DNA from: Pedobacter changchengzhani
Lineage (GTDB): Bacteria > Bacteroidota > Bacteroidia > Sphingobacteriales > Sphingobacteriaceae
DNA length: 64,000 bases
Assembly (NCBI RefSeq): GCF_004354365.1
Contig: NZ_SJCY01000002.1
Location: forward strand, 310,001-374,000
Direction of reading: 5' to 3'
The position numbers and the translations under genes are program-made. The notes beneath the pieces were generated by a model that was given only the letters and a program-made list of their open reading frames with translations, had not been told where the DNA came from and searched no databases. Positions 17,541-25,860 of the stretch are shown piece by piece; position 1 is the first letter of the stretch; each line of letters opens with the position of its first letter.

Positions 17541-18267
17541 CCACCGAGTTCACGGAATTTTTACACCGAGAAAACCGAGGCTTTCTTTTGAAGCATTGCA
17601 CCAAAATTTCTCTGTGTTACGCTGTGTCTTTTTTCTTTGTGTCCGCTGTGGTTCACTTTTTTAACCACCGAGTTAACGGAGTTTTTACACCGAGAAAACC
17701 GAGGCTTTCTTTTTAAGCATTGCAACAAAATTTCTCTGTGTTACGCTGTGCCTTTTTTCTTTGTGTCCGCTGTGGTTCACTTTTTTAACCACCGAGTTAA
17801 CGGAGTTTTTACACCGAGAAAACCGAGGCTTTGTTTTTAAGCATTGCAACAAAATTTCTCTGTGTTACGCTGTGCCTTTTTTCTTTGTGTCCGCTGTGGT
17901 TCACTTTTTTAACCACCGAGTTCACAGAGTTTTTACACCGAGAAAACCGAGGCTTTCTTTTTAAGCATTGCAACAAAATTTCTCTGTGTTACGCTGTGCC
18001 TTTTTTCTTTGTGTCCGCTGTGGTTCACTTTTTTAACCACCGAGTTCACAGAGTTTTTACACCGAGAAAACCGAGGCTTTGTTTTTAAGCATTGCAACAA
18101 AATTTCTCTGTGTTACGCTGTGCCTTTTTTCTTTGTGTCCGCTGTGGTTCAATTTTTTAACCACCGAGTTAACGGAGTTTTTCACAGCGTACATAGCGGT
18201 ATTATTTTAAAAAAGCTTCTCTGTGTTACGCTGTGTCTTTTTTCTTTGTGTCCTCTGTGGTTAAATA
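17541..18267. repeat. Tandem array, 124-bp unit, six copies, between proB and proA
   Basis: ccaccgagtt or a one-base variant recurs at 17541, 17665, 17789, 17913, 18037 and 18161, exactly 124 bp apart; the sixth unit is internally rearranged and ends near 18267. Each unit runs from aaccaccgag to ccgctgtggtt, its ends being imperfectly complementary. Short plus-strand ORFs inside simply translate the repeat. It lies inside what would be the proB-proA transcript. Confidence 0.95.
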
Positions 18268-18275
18268 GTTAAATA

Positions 18276-19355
18276 TTAAATAGACGAATAAAAGTAATCG
18301 TAATGCACCAAAGCCTTCTGTTTCTTTTGGCCAATTCTTTCTCTTGCTTTATCCGATCCGTATTCGGCAATGCCTAAACCAATTAATTGGTTTTTTTCAT
18401 CGATAATTTTAATAATATCCCCTTTTAAAAAATCGGTTTGTATTTCTATAATTCCAATAGGGAGTAAACTGCTGGCTTTGCCTGAGGTTAAAACTGCTTT
18501 TGCGCCATCGTTAAGTTTCACAATCCCTGTTGCTGCCGTTTCTGAATGTGCTAACCATTTTTTCTTGCCCGATTTAATCTTTTCAGGAACAAAATGCGTG
18601 TGAACAACCTCATTATTTAATAAATCAGTAAGTATATCATCTGCCGTTCCGTTGGCAATATGCACATTAATGCCGAGTTTTGCCACTTTTTGCGCCATTG
18701 TCGATTTGGTAACCATGCCGCCTCTACCAAAAGAAGATTTGCCGATCTGTATAAAGGATGCTAAGTTAGAAACCGGTCCAGTAATTTCTTGTATAACTTC
18801 TGATGTTGCTAATTTCGGATCGCCGTTGTATATGCCATTTACATTTGATAATATTATAAGCGCATCAGCATTTAGCATAGAAGCAATTAAACCCGCGAGT
18901 TCATCATTATCGGTAAACATCAATTCAGTAACCGATACCACATCGTTTTCATTCACAACCGGGATCACATCGTTCTGTAGCAATATTTGCAAACAATTTT
19001 TCATGTTTAGGTAGTGCGCACGATCGCGAAAATCTTCTTTAGTTACCAAAACCTGAGCACACTTAATGTGGTGGTTTGCAAAGAAATTTGAATACGTATT
19101 AATTAATTTTACCTGGCCAATGGCTGCTAAAAGTTGCCTTGTGGTAACAGCATCTTGTTTTTCTGAAACTTTTATCAAACTTCGGCCGGCTGCAACCGCG
19201 CCCGATGAAACCAGAATAACTTCTATACCCTGTGCTTTAATCGCTGCCAGTTGATCTACCAAATGATTAATTCTAACCTCATCAGGTAAACCATTTGCCT
19301 GCGTAATTACATTCGAGCCAACTTTAACAACTATTTTTTTATAACCTAGTTTCAT
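18276..19355 (-). CDS. proB: Glutamate 5-kinase
   Basis: A 359-residue enzyme that phosphorylates glutamate to start proline synthesis. The amino-acid kinase domain (about 1-255) shows VVKVGSNVIT, LVSSGAVAAG, NENDVV and GRGGMVTK. A C-terminal PUA domain (about 270-345) includes KAVLTSGKASSLLPIGI. Length and PUA domain fit the full-length bacterial form. It is followed by proA across the repeat array. Confidence 0.96.
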   Translation of the reverse strand: MKLGYKKIVVKVGSNVITQANGLPDEVRINHLVDQLAAIKAQGIEVILVSSGAVAAGRSLIKVSEKQDAVTTRQLLAAIGQVKLINTYSNFFANHHIKCAQVLVTKEDFRDRAHYLNMKNCLQILLQNDVIPVVNENDVVSVTELMFTDNDELAGLIASMLNADALIILSNVNGIYNGDPKLATSEVIQEITGPVSNLASFIQIGKSSFGRGGMVTKSTMAQKVAKLGINVHIANGTADDILTDLLNNEVVHTHFVPEKIKSGKKKWLAHSETAATGIVKLNDGAKAVLTSGKASSLLPIGIIEIQTDFLKGDIIKIIDEKNQLIGLGIAEYGSDKARERIGQKKQKALVHYDYFYSSI

Positions 19356-19485
19356 TCTTAATGTACAATCAATTTAATGTTGCAATTTAACATCTATTTT
19401 TTTAATTGATGTGATAATTGATTTTAGGACGAATTTTTTTGAATATTGTAATTTTTACAATCTTGCTAGGAACAAACTTTGTTTT

Positions 19486-19543
19486 TAAACCCGACAGTAG
19501 CGAGCACGGAGTGTAACGAAGTAAAGCGGATGGCGGGGCTGTA
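19486..19543. repeat. Interspersed intergenic element, TAAACCCGA...GCGGGGCTG
   Basis: It starts TAAACCCGACAGTAGCGAG and ends GCGGGGCTGT, in the 273-bp gap between proB and the S9 peptidase gene. It belongs with the elements at 5019 and 15308. Nothing else was recognised in this gap. Confidence 0.55.
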
Positions 19544-19628
19544 CAAGCCTATGAAATACAGACCGTAATTTTTCAAAATAAAATGCTTTAAAAAAATCAT
19601 AAATTGCGTAACCTAAACAAAGTGAAAT

Positions 19629-21779
19629 ATGAAATATATCTTACCTAGCTTATTTTTGCTGGCAACAGTTTCAGCTTGCAATAACCCTAAGAAAATAGAA
19701 ATGGAAAAAATAAATTGGCCCGATGCAAAACCGCCAATCGCCGAGGTTATCCCTCATAGTAGAACAATTAACGGCGATACAGTAATAGACAACTATTATT
19801 GGATGATTGATTATTTTAAGAAAGGGCCAGACAGCACAAAAGCAGTTGATTATTTAAAAGCAGAAAATGCTTATTTAGATACCATGATGAAGGGAACGGA
19901 GAAATTCCAATCGGATTTATTTACCGAAATGAAAGGCCGTATTAAAGAGAAAGATGAATCGGTTCCGGTTTTTAAAAATGGTTATTTCTATTATACCCGT
20001 ACAGATGATGGCAAACAGTATTTTAAATATTGCAGAAAAAAAGGAAGTTTAACCGCTAAGGAAGAAGTTTTATTGGATGTTGATGAATTGGCAAAAGGGC
20101 ATGCATATTATAATGCTTCAGGCTTCAGTATCAGTCCGGATAATAAATTATTGGCTTTTGGGGTTGATAAAGTTTCGCGCAGGCAGTACGTTATTTATGT
20201 AAAAAATTTAGCAACCGGCGAGGTATATAAAGATGCTGTAAGTAATGCAGAAAATGAGGTGGCTTGGGCAAACGACAATAAAACTTTCTTTTATACGTCG
20301 AAAAATCCGACTACATTATTGAGTGAAAAAATTAAAAAACACACTTTAGGAACGGATGCTAAAAACGATGTTACGGTATATGATGAGAAAGACAAATCGA
20401 ATTATATCGGCGTTATGACATCAAAAAACGGTAAATATATTTTTATAGGTTCGCAATCAACTTTAACAACCGAATATAGAATGATTGACGCCGACCACCC
20501 AGAAGCACCTTTTAAAATTTTTGCACCACGAGCTAAAGATGTTTTGTACGAAGTTTTGCCTGTTGATGATAAGTTTTATATCGTAACCAACTGGGATGCG
20601 AAAAATTTCCGTTTGATGGAATGTCCGTTAGATAAAACTGGTAAGGAAAATTGGAAAGAAGTTATTCCGAACCGAACAGATGTTTTGTTGGAGCATGCCG
20701 AAGAATTTAAAGATTATATTGTTTTATCCGAACGTAAAAACGGATTATCAGAATTGCAGGTTTTAAAAAATGATGGTACGGGCCATTATATCAAATTTGA
20801 GGAGCCCGTTTATACTGCCCAAACGGGTGCTAATCCAGCGTATAATAGTAAAACATTCCGCTACATTTACACTTCGCTTACCACGCCAAATTCTACTTAC
20901 GATTATAATTTGGAAACCAAAGATAAGCAGTTAATGAAACAGCAGGAAGTTGTTGGTGGCTATAATGCGAAAGATTATGTAACTGAACGGGTTTTCGCAA
21001 CAGCAAAGGATGGCACAAAAATTCCGATCGCTTTGGTGTATAAAAAGGGATTTGAAAAAAATGGACAATCGCCATTGTTGCTTTATGGATATGGCTCTTA
21101 CGGTTCAAATTCTGATGCTTACTTCTCAACGGCGAGATTAAGTTTTTTGGATAGAGGTTTTGCTTTTGCGGTTGCAAATATTCGTGGCGGACAAGAAATG
21201 GGACGCCAATGGTATGAAGACGGCAAATTGATGAAAAAGAAAAATACTTTCACTGATTTTATTGCTGCAGGCGAATTTTTAATTGATCAAAAATATACGT
21301 CAAAAAAACATTTATATGCCAATGGTGGCAGTGCGGGTGGATTGTTGATGGGTGCAATAGTAAATATGGCCCCCGATTTATGGAATGGCGTAATTGCCGA
21401 TGTGCCTTTTGTAGATGTGGTAAATACCATGTTGGATGAAAGTATTCCGCTAACTACAAATGAATTTGATGAATGGGGCAACCCCAAAGGTAAAGAAGCT
21501 TACGATTACATGAAAAGTTATTCTCCTTATGAAAACGTAACGCAGAAAGCCTATCCAAATATGTTGGTTACTACAGGTTTGCACGATAGCCAAGTGCAGT
21601 ATTTTGAGCCTGCAAAATGGGTGGCAAAACTAAGAGCAAATAAAACCGATAAAAATGTTTTGTTGCTAAGAACAAATATGGAATTTGGTCATGGTGGCGC
21701 ATCTGGCCGATTTGATTATTTAAAAGACGTAGCACTGAGATGGGCGTTTCTATTTAAATTGGAAGGCATAAGTAAATAA
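19629..21779 (+). CDS. Lipoprotein S9A prolyl oligopeptidase family peptidase
   Basis: A 716-residue serine peptidase with a lipobox near residue 17 (VSAC). The N-terminal seven-bladed propeller domain (about 30-440) is followed by an alpha/beta-hydrolase domain with nucleophile Ser in GGSAGG (~565), and Asp and His in the downstream THDSQV-like and EFGHGGASG segments. It resembles protease II/prolyl endopeptidases, which cut short peptides after Pro or basic residues. Surface or periplasmic anchoring suggests peptide scavenging. It stands alone and is followed by a strong hairpin. Confidence 0.93.
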   Translation: MKYILPSLFLLATVSACNNPKKIEMEKINWPDAKPPIAEVIPHSRTINGDTVIDNYYWMIDYFKKGPDSTKAVDYLKAENAYLDTMMKGTEKFQSDLFTEMKGRIKEKDESVPVFKNGYFYYTRTDDGKQYFKYCRKKGSLTAKEEVLLDVDELAKGHAYYNASGFSISPDNKLLAFGVDKVSRRQYVIYVKNLATGEVYKDAVSNAENEVAWANDNKTFFYTSKNPTTLLSEKIKKHTLGTDAKNDVTVYDEKDKSNYIGVMTSKNGKYIFIGSQSTLTTEYRMIDADHPEAPFKIFAPRAKDVLYEVLPVDDKFYIVTNWDAKNFRLMECPLDKTGKENWKEVIPNRTDVLLEHAEEFKDYIVLSERKNGLSELQVLKNDGTGHYIKFEEPVYTAQTGANPAYNSKTFRYIYTSLTTPNSTYDYNLETKDKQLMKQQEVVGGYNAKDYVTERVFATAKDGTKIPIALVYKKGFEKNGQSPLLLYGYGSYGSNSDAYFSTARLSFLDRGFAFAVANIRGGQEMGRQWYEDGKLMKKKNTFTDFIAAGEFLIDQKYTSKKHLYANGGSAGGLLMGAIVNMAPDLWNGVIADVPFVDVVNTMLDESIPLTTNEFDEWGNPKGKEAYDYMKSYSPYENVTQKAYPNMLVTTGLHDSQVQYFEPAKWVAKLRANKTDKNVLLLRTNMEFGHGGASGRFDYLKDVALRWAFLFKLEGISK

Positions 21780-21790
21780 AGTATTTTTAG

Positions 21791-21828
21791 CTTCGATAAC
21801 AATCCGTTATTTTTGTTATCGAAGTTTT
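21791..21828 (+). terminator. Terminator after the S9 peptidase
   Basis: CTTCGATAACAA / TTGTTATCGAAG gives a perfect 12-bp stem followed by TTTTT. A TATTTTTG element at 21809-21816, with TTTA 19 bp upstream, overlaps the hairpin and may be the promoter of the next gene. Confidence 0.75.
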
Positions 21829-21887
21829 TCAATTTATTCACTTTAGAAAAAACAGTTAACTTATTTTCAACTACACACCACTCACAA

Positions 21888-22340
21888 ATGAACTCAAAAC
21901 TGAAAACACTACAAATTATACACTTGGCGCTTTCTACTGGCGTATTTCTTTTTGCCGCAGTTACTATTTTAATAAGTAAAGATGAATTAATTTTTGATGC
22001 TAATTTTGAAACCACTTCACCATTTAATCCGATATTTCCAATTATAGCTTTGGCAGGCGTTTTTGCAAGCATGGTAATTTTTAGAAAATCGCTTGTAAAA
22101 ATTGACCGTACATTAAGTTTAGATTCGAAGATTCTGCAATACCAAACGGCGTTTATTGTAAGTGCAGCTTTGTTAGAAGGTGGCGCATTGCTTAATATTG
22201 TTGGTTGTATGCTTACTAAAAATGCGTTCTTCTTAATTTTTGCAGGTATATGTTTGTTCTTTTTGATTAGAAGCCGACCTACAAAAGATAAATTGATTAG
22301 AGAATTGGAATTGCAATATCCAGAAACGGAGGAATTGTAA
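21888..22340 (+). CDS. Four-helix membrane protein of unknown function
   Basis: About 150 residues starting MNSKLKTLQIIHLALSTGVF, with four predicted transmembrane helices (about 9-29, 45-62, 85-105 and 110-128) and an acidic cytoplasmic tail. The pattern occurs in short uncharacterised Bacteroidota membrane proteins. ATG at 21888 is chosen over an upstream start lying within the terminator. Function unknown. Confidence 0.65.
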   Translation: MNSKLKTLQIIHLALSTGVFLFAAVTILISKDELIFDANFETTSPFNPIFPIIALAGVFASMVIFRKSLVKIDRTLSLDSKILQYQTAFIVSAALLEGGALLNIVGCMLTKNAFFLIFAGICLFFLIRSRPTKDKLIRELELQYPETEEL

Positions 22341-22374
22341 ATTGATGAATAATTGAGTTGGAGTAACTAAATTT

Positions 22375-22509
22375 TTAATTGAGATAGTCTGCTGTTATTT
22401 TTGCTAAATCATTTTGAAGACCAGATGCTTCTATTCTTGGCGTATTAATCCATTTTTTTGGAGATAAATTCCTAAACTTAAAGTTACGTCTTTGATTGTC
22501 AGATTTATA
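22375..22509 (-). pseudogene. Possible degraded coding remnant
   Basis: A 44-codon open stretch without any start codon reads, in part, NLSPKKWINTPRIEASGLQN and ends in TAA. Its composition looks protein-like, but no family is recognised and it could be chance. It lies at the edge of the accessory island. The rest of 22341-22639 holds no recognised gene. Confidence 0.25.
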
Positions 22510-22639
22510 TCACCGCACTGAACTAAATAATTAACGAAAAACCTAAGTTGAACCACCGTCAGCCATTTGCGCAAATCTACTATTATGCGTAGTTTTTATT
22601 GAGTTCTATTTAGTGCAATTTATGCTTTCATGTTTAATT

Positions 22640-23080
22640 TCAATTGTCAATTTGTATTTCGTAAGTTTTACCATCTTCGCCTTGAACACTTGCATTCCCA
22701 TCTTCGTCGATATCTGCGTAAGATATATGATCGCTGTCTAAATAACCATCATTTGGGAAATTTATTTGAACAACTTGGCAGTCTTGAACTTCAACATCTA
22801 GGGTATAAGTAGCTGAGTACCCAGTGTCTGAATTATTATAGTCAACATTAGCAGAATATGTTCCATCTTCAAATTTACACCCTGATGTATAATCTGAATT
22901 TTCATCGTTGTTCCCTTCATCATGTGATTGATTTGAGGAATTAGATTCGATGCTTTCAGGCTCACTAGGCGAAGAAGTGTTTTCTGAAGAAGAATTATTT
23001 TTCTTTTGCTTTTCTGAATTAGAACTGCAAGCAAATAGACAAAATATAACCATTAAAAGGATTAGAGCTTTTTCTTTCAT
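22640..23080 (-). CDS. Small lipoprotein with Ser/Asn/Glu-rich linker
   Basis: A 146-residue lipoprotein: lipobox LFAC (about 15-18), a low-complexity linker (about 19-62), then a domain of ~80 residues starting CKFEDGTYSANVDY with a second cysteine in VEVQDCQVV. The two cysteines could pair. I do not recognise a named family. It lies 2 bp after a second exported protein, forming a two-gene unit in the accessory island. Confidence 0.65.
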   Translation of the reverse strand: MKEKALILLMVIFCLFACSSNSEKQKKNNSSSENTSSPSEPESIESNSSNQSHDEGNNDENSDYTSGCKFEDGTYSANVDYNNSDTGYSATYTLDVEVQDCQVVQINFPNDGYLDSDHISYADIDEDGNASVQGEDGKTYEIQIDN

Positions 23081-23082
23081 GA

Positions 23083-23442
23083 TTAATCAATAAAAATAAT
23101 TTCTCCTCTATCGTATCCATAATTACTTTTTACAACCAAAATAATATCTTCTCGGTTGGCATATTCAGAGCAATATGTGGTTTCAATAAAAATATCTTTT
23201 CCGTCTACTTTATATAGATTAGATGCCTTACGAGTAACAGATAATTTATATTTTCCCTCGTCTATTTTTGTAGGAATTAAAATAGCTTCTGCTTCTTCAA
23301 GCTCTCCATCAGTCGTTAATACTTTTACTCCACTTTCGGGTTCAACCGACTTATAAATATTTTTAATGTCACAACTAGTTTCAACATATGAAAATGTTGA
23401 GAAAAATAACAAAGTTGTTAAAGTTAGTAGCTGTTTTATCAT
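23083..23442 (-). CDS. Small exported protein of unknown function
   Basis: A 119-residue protein with a signal peptide (about 1-20) and a beta-rich mature part with two cysteines. It is first in a two-gene unit with the lipoprotein downstream (2 bp gap). No family recognised; the pair could be a surface accessory or contact-dependent module, but nothing in the sequence proves it. Confidence 0.6.
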   Translation of the reverse strand: MIKQLLTLTTLLFFSTFSYVETSCDIKNIYKSVEPESGVKVLTTDGELEEAEAILIPTKIDEGKYKLSVTRKASNLYKVDGKDIFIETTYCSEYANREDIILVVKSNYGYDRGEIIFID

Positions 23443-23578
23443 TTTAGTTTCGTTTGTTTAAAATTACAAATACCGTTTTCGGACTTTGCGAATACGCTGA
23501 ATTAGAAGAATAAAGGTTCAATTGAGCACGAAGCCGTCATTTTGCCGAAATGATATTAGTCTCAGTTTTTTCTTTATA
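23443..23578. other. Intergenic spacer of the accessory island
   Basis: On the minus strand it contains CGGCAAAATGACGG and, further on, ATTCAGCGTATTCGC with a short GCG-tatt-CGC palindrome. It loosely resembles the spacer at 22510-22610, which has GCGCAAATGGCTGACGG and GTTCAGTGCGG. No gene is seen. Confidence 0.4.
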
Positions 23579-24352
23579 TCAAATATTTTCTGCAATTGAC
23601 TTTGGTTGCGCGTAAAGATTAAAATCACAAATGCTTTTTTCTACAGTTGTACATAATTTTATTGTGTCAATTAAATATAAAACGATGTCTGAAGCACTAA
23701 TAATTTGAGTTAATTTTCCTTGACTGTGCGCGTAACTACCTCTGTATTCGGCAAGTTTTTGTAAGGAATTTAGTAACAAAGTTTCAGGAATATCTATACC
23801 AACTGGTATAAAGAGTTTTAAAATATATTTTAAAGAAGCTCCATGGTTATTGTCAACATAATTATCAAAAAATTTAACTGTTTCTTTTAGTATTTCTTTT
23901 GTATATGAGTCGCTTTTTTTTGTTAGCTCTGTGACATCTTGTAACGTTAAATTACTTCCGCTCTTGTATATTTCTGTAACTCGTTCAAGTTTTAGTTTGT
24001 GTTCCTTTAAAGCATCAGAGTTATTTCTTGAATATACAGAATAGCTACTAGATAGTACTAATGTCTTAATGAGTTGAGATATTAATAAGTTTAAGTTGTC
24101 AATTTCATCTTGAGTTGTAGGTATGCTTTCAATGAATCTTTTTGTTTTATACTTTTTATATGCATTCTTAACAGTTTTAAGTGTAAGTTTCTCAAAATAC
24201 TCTTCAAGTGCTGCATGTGTTAAAACACAAAAAGCTTTTACACAATCCTCCTCTTGGGAAGTTGGTTTCAATGTTTTTATTTTTACGTGTTCTTTAAGCA
24301 ATGTCAAATACAATCTATAAGAATAATGCTTTAATTCTATGATATCACTCAT
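23579..24352 (-). CDS. HEPN-family protein, probable RNase effector paired with DUF262
   Basis: A 257-residue, predominantly helical protein. Near residue 205 it has LAEYRGSYAHSQG, an RX4H motif (R-GSYA-H) in helical context, the catalytic signature of HEPN ribonucleases. The N-terminal half (LTHAALEEYFEKL) also looks HEPN-like. Its start overlaps the end of the DUF262 gene by 8 bp, so the two are coexpressed. HEPN proteins act as RNase toxins in many defence and toxin-antitoxin systems, so a role as effector is inferred. The exact HEPN subfamily could not be assigned. Confidence 0.65.
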   Translation of the reverse strand: MSDIIELKHYSYRLYLTLLKEHVKIKTLKPTSQEEDCVKAFCVLTHAALEEYFEKLTLKTVKNAYKKYKTKRFIESIPTTQDEIDNLNLLISQLIKTLVLSSSYSVYSRNNSDALKEHKLKLERVTEIYKSGSNLTLQDVTELTKKSDSYTKEILKETVKFFDNYVDNNHGASLKYILKLFIPVGIDIPETLLLNSLQKLAEYRGSYAHSQGKLTQIISASDIVLYLIDTIKLCTTVEKSICDFNLYAQPKSIAENI

Positions 24353-25514
24353 TGCTTTCTGGAACTAAAATTTGAGGGAAATCTTTATCGTAGGAATCAT
24401 TTATTAAAGTTCGAAAGCACTCAAATCTTGTAGTAAAATTCTTCTTTGTATTTGTCGAAGATGTCAATGATTTTCTAAATTCAGAGTTGCTTTTCGATAA
24501 TTCTTTAAAGCCTTCAATATACTTTGAATTATTCACTGAATTAATATCAACATCAAGTAATTGAGAAAAGTAAAATATTTGGACATCAAATACATTTCTA
24601 TTGAATCTGCTTTCACCACTATACCTTCCCACATTTTCATTACCAATGATGTTTACTAACCTTACTATTCCTACATCAAATTGAGTAAGTAATTCTTTAA
24701 TGTAACTGGACTTCGATTCCCAATTTTTATTAAGCTTCACTAAATTGTCATCTAAAAACCTTTTTAAGTTTCCTGAATAATCAATTAAGCTGTATCTATT
24801 CGAAATATATTTTAACAATATTTCGGCATCAATTAGTCGTTTATCGGGTTGGTCAATACCAAGTACTTTGTGTAACGGCCCTATCGACTCAGTTGATTCC
24901 ATTAGGAAATCGGAAAAATCACCTTTTCTTAAAGATTGTCTTAATTCTTGCATTGATAGAGGAACAGCACCAGAGTTAAGACGATAAAAAATTTCGTATA
25001 AAATATCATCAGTCGATTGATTAAAAACAACCGTACATCTAATATCAGAATTTTGAAAGGCTCTGTTGTTGTCATTATTTACTTCTTGTGAAAGTAGTTC
25101 AACGGTCATACCATTCAATGATGGTTTTAGCCTTAAATCTCTCAAGATAGGTTTGTCCCAATACTTATATTTTTCGTGGTCAATGAAACCGGCTATAGTC
25201 AGTAATCTTTGTTTGCCGTCAAGGACGACAAATTTATTTTTTTCTGTGTGACTTTCTGCTAAGACAATTGATGGAACAGGTAGTTTCAAGATTAAAGACT
25301 CAATTAATCTACTTCGTTTTTCATCAGTCCAAGCATTTCGCCTTTGGAATTTAGGATTGAGTTCTATGTTACCTTGTTTTATTTGATTATAAATAGTTTC
25401 AACAGTCCAATCTCTCGAATAGGTCTTAATGTTTTCAGATAACACTATTGACATATCCTCAATAATTTCTTTGTTAGATTCTACAATTTCATTGTCTAAA
25501 TTAGTGCTTTCCAT
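24345..25514 (-). CDS. DUF262 (GmrSD N-terminal/ParB-like) protein
   Basis: A 389-residue protein with the DUF262 domain: WTVETIYNQIKQGNIELNPK, FQRRNAWTDEKRSRLIESLI, and the ParB-like VVLDGKQRLLTIAGF motif near residue 99. DUF262 domains bind or hydrolyse nucleotides or DNA in GmrS-type restriction and abortive-infection systems. The usual C-terminal HNH (DUF1524) nuclease motif is not apparent; instead a HEPN gene overlaps the 3' end and may supply the effector. Upstream, 25515-25860 has no recognised gene. Confidence 0.8.
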   Translation of the reverse strand: MESTNLDNEIVESNKEIIEDMSIVLSENIKTYSRDWTVETIYNQIKQGNIELNPKFQRRNAWTDEKRSRLIESLILKLPVPSIVLAESHTEKNKFVVLDGKQRLLTIAGFIDHEKYKYWDKPILRDLRLKPSLNGMTVELLSQEVNNDNNRAFQNSDIRCTVVFNQSTDDILYEIFYRLNSGAVPLSMQELRQSLRKGDFSDFLMESTESIGPLHKVLGIDQPDKRLIDAEILLKYISNRYSLIDYSGNLKRFLDDNLVKLNKNWESKSSYIKELLTQFDVGIVRLVNIIGNENVGRYSGESRFNRNVFDVQIFYFSQLLDVDINSVNNSKYIEGFKELSKSNSEFRKSLTSSTNTKKNFTTRFECFRTLINDSYDKDFPQILVPESNE

Positions 25515-25845
25515 TTTAATGCTTTTTTATATTGGTACTGTCTTTCTTGTTAGGTAAAATTACTACTAAATTACATATATCACCTACAAATACTCGCTAC
25601 CACAACTGTTTTAGGTTATGTTACGATATTTTTGCCCCTTAATTTCATCTGCAATATAAATAATTTTATAATCTATTAAGAAGACATTTTAAGCTCCAAA
25701 ATTTTTTCGTCGATTTTTAAGTTTATATTCTAGAGAATGAAATTCTATAAATAACGATTAATTCTATCTATTCAAATTATTTTTTTTACGCCTTATATTA
25801 GAAAACTTCCAACAGCACGAATTACTGCCATTGCCAAAACAAATG
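25515..25845. other. Intergenic DNA at the edge of the accessory island
   Basis: No gene or clear repeat was found. The sequence is very AT-rich with a TATTTTTG string at 25627-25634 that lacks a -33 partner. Confidence 0.4.
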
Positions 25846-25853
25846 TATCTTTG
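25846..25853 (+). promoter_or_regulatory. -7 element 7 nt before the M16 peptidase start
   Basis: TATCTTTG matches TAnnTTTG. Its distance to ATG 25861 implies a leaderless or nearly leaderless mRNA and rules out the longer TTG start at 25831. No convincing -33 box is seen. Confidence 0.5.
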
Positions 25854-25860
25854 CATACTA

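Noticed and set aside
17541..18267. CRISPR array
   Set aside because: The repeats are contiguous with no unique spacers, the period is 124 bp, and no cas genes are present.
17637..18272. Several plus-strand ORFs of 67-87 residues as genes
   Set aside because: They are translations of the tandem repeat, near-identical to each other, with no start context or family.
22510..23578. Integron attC sites in the accessory island
   Set aside because: Spacer resemblance is too weak, no tyrosine integrase is present and no consistent core sites were found.
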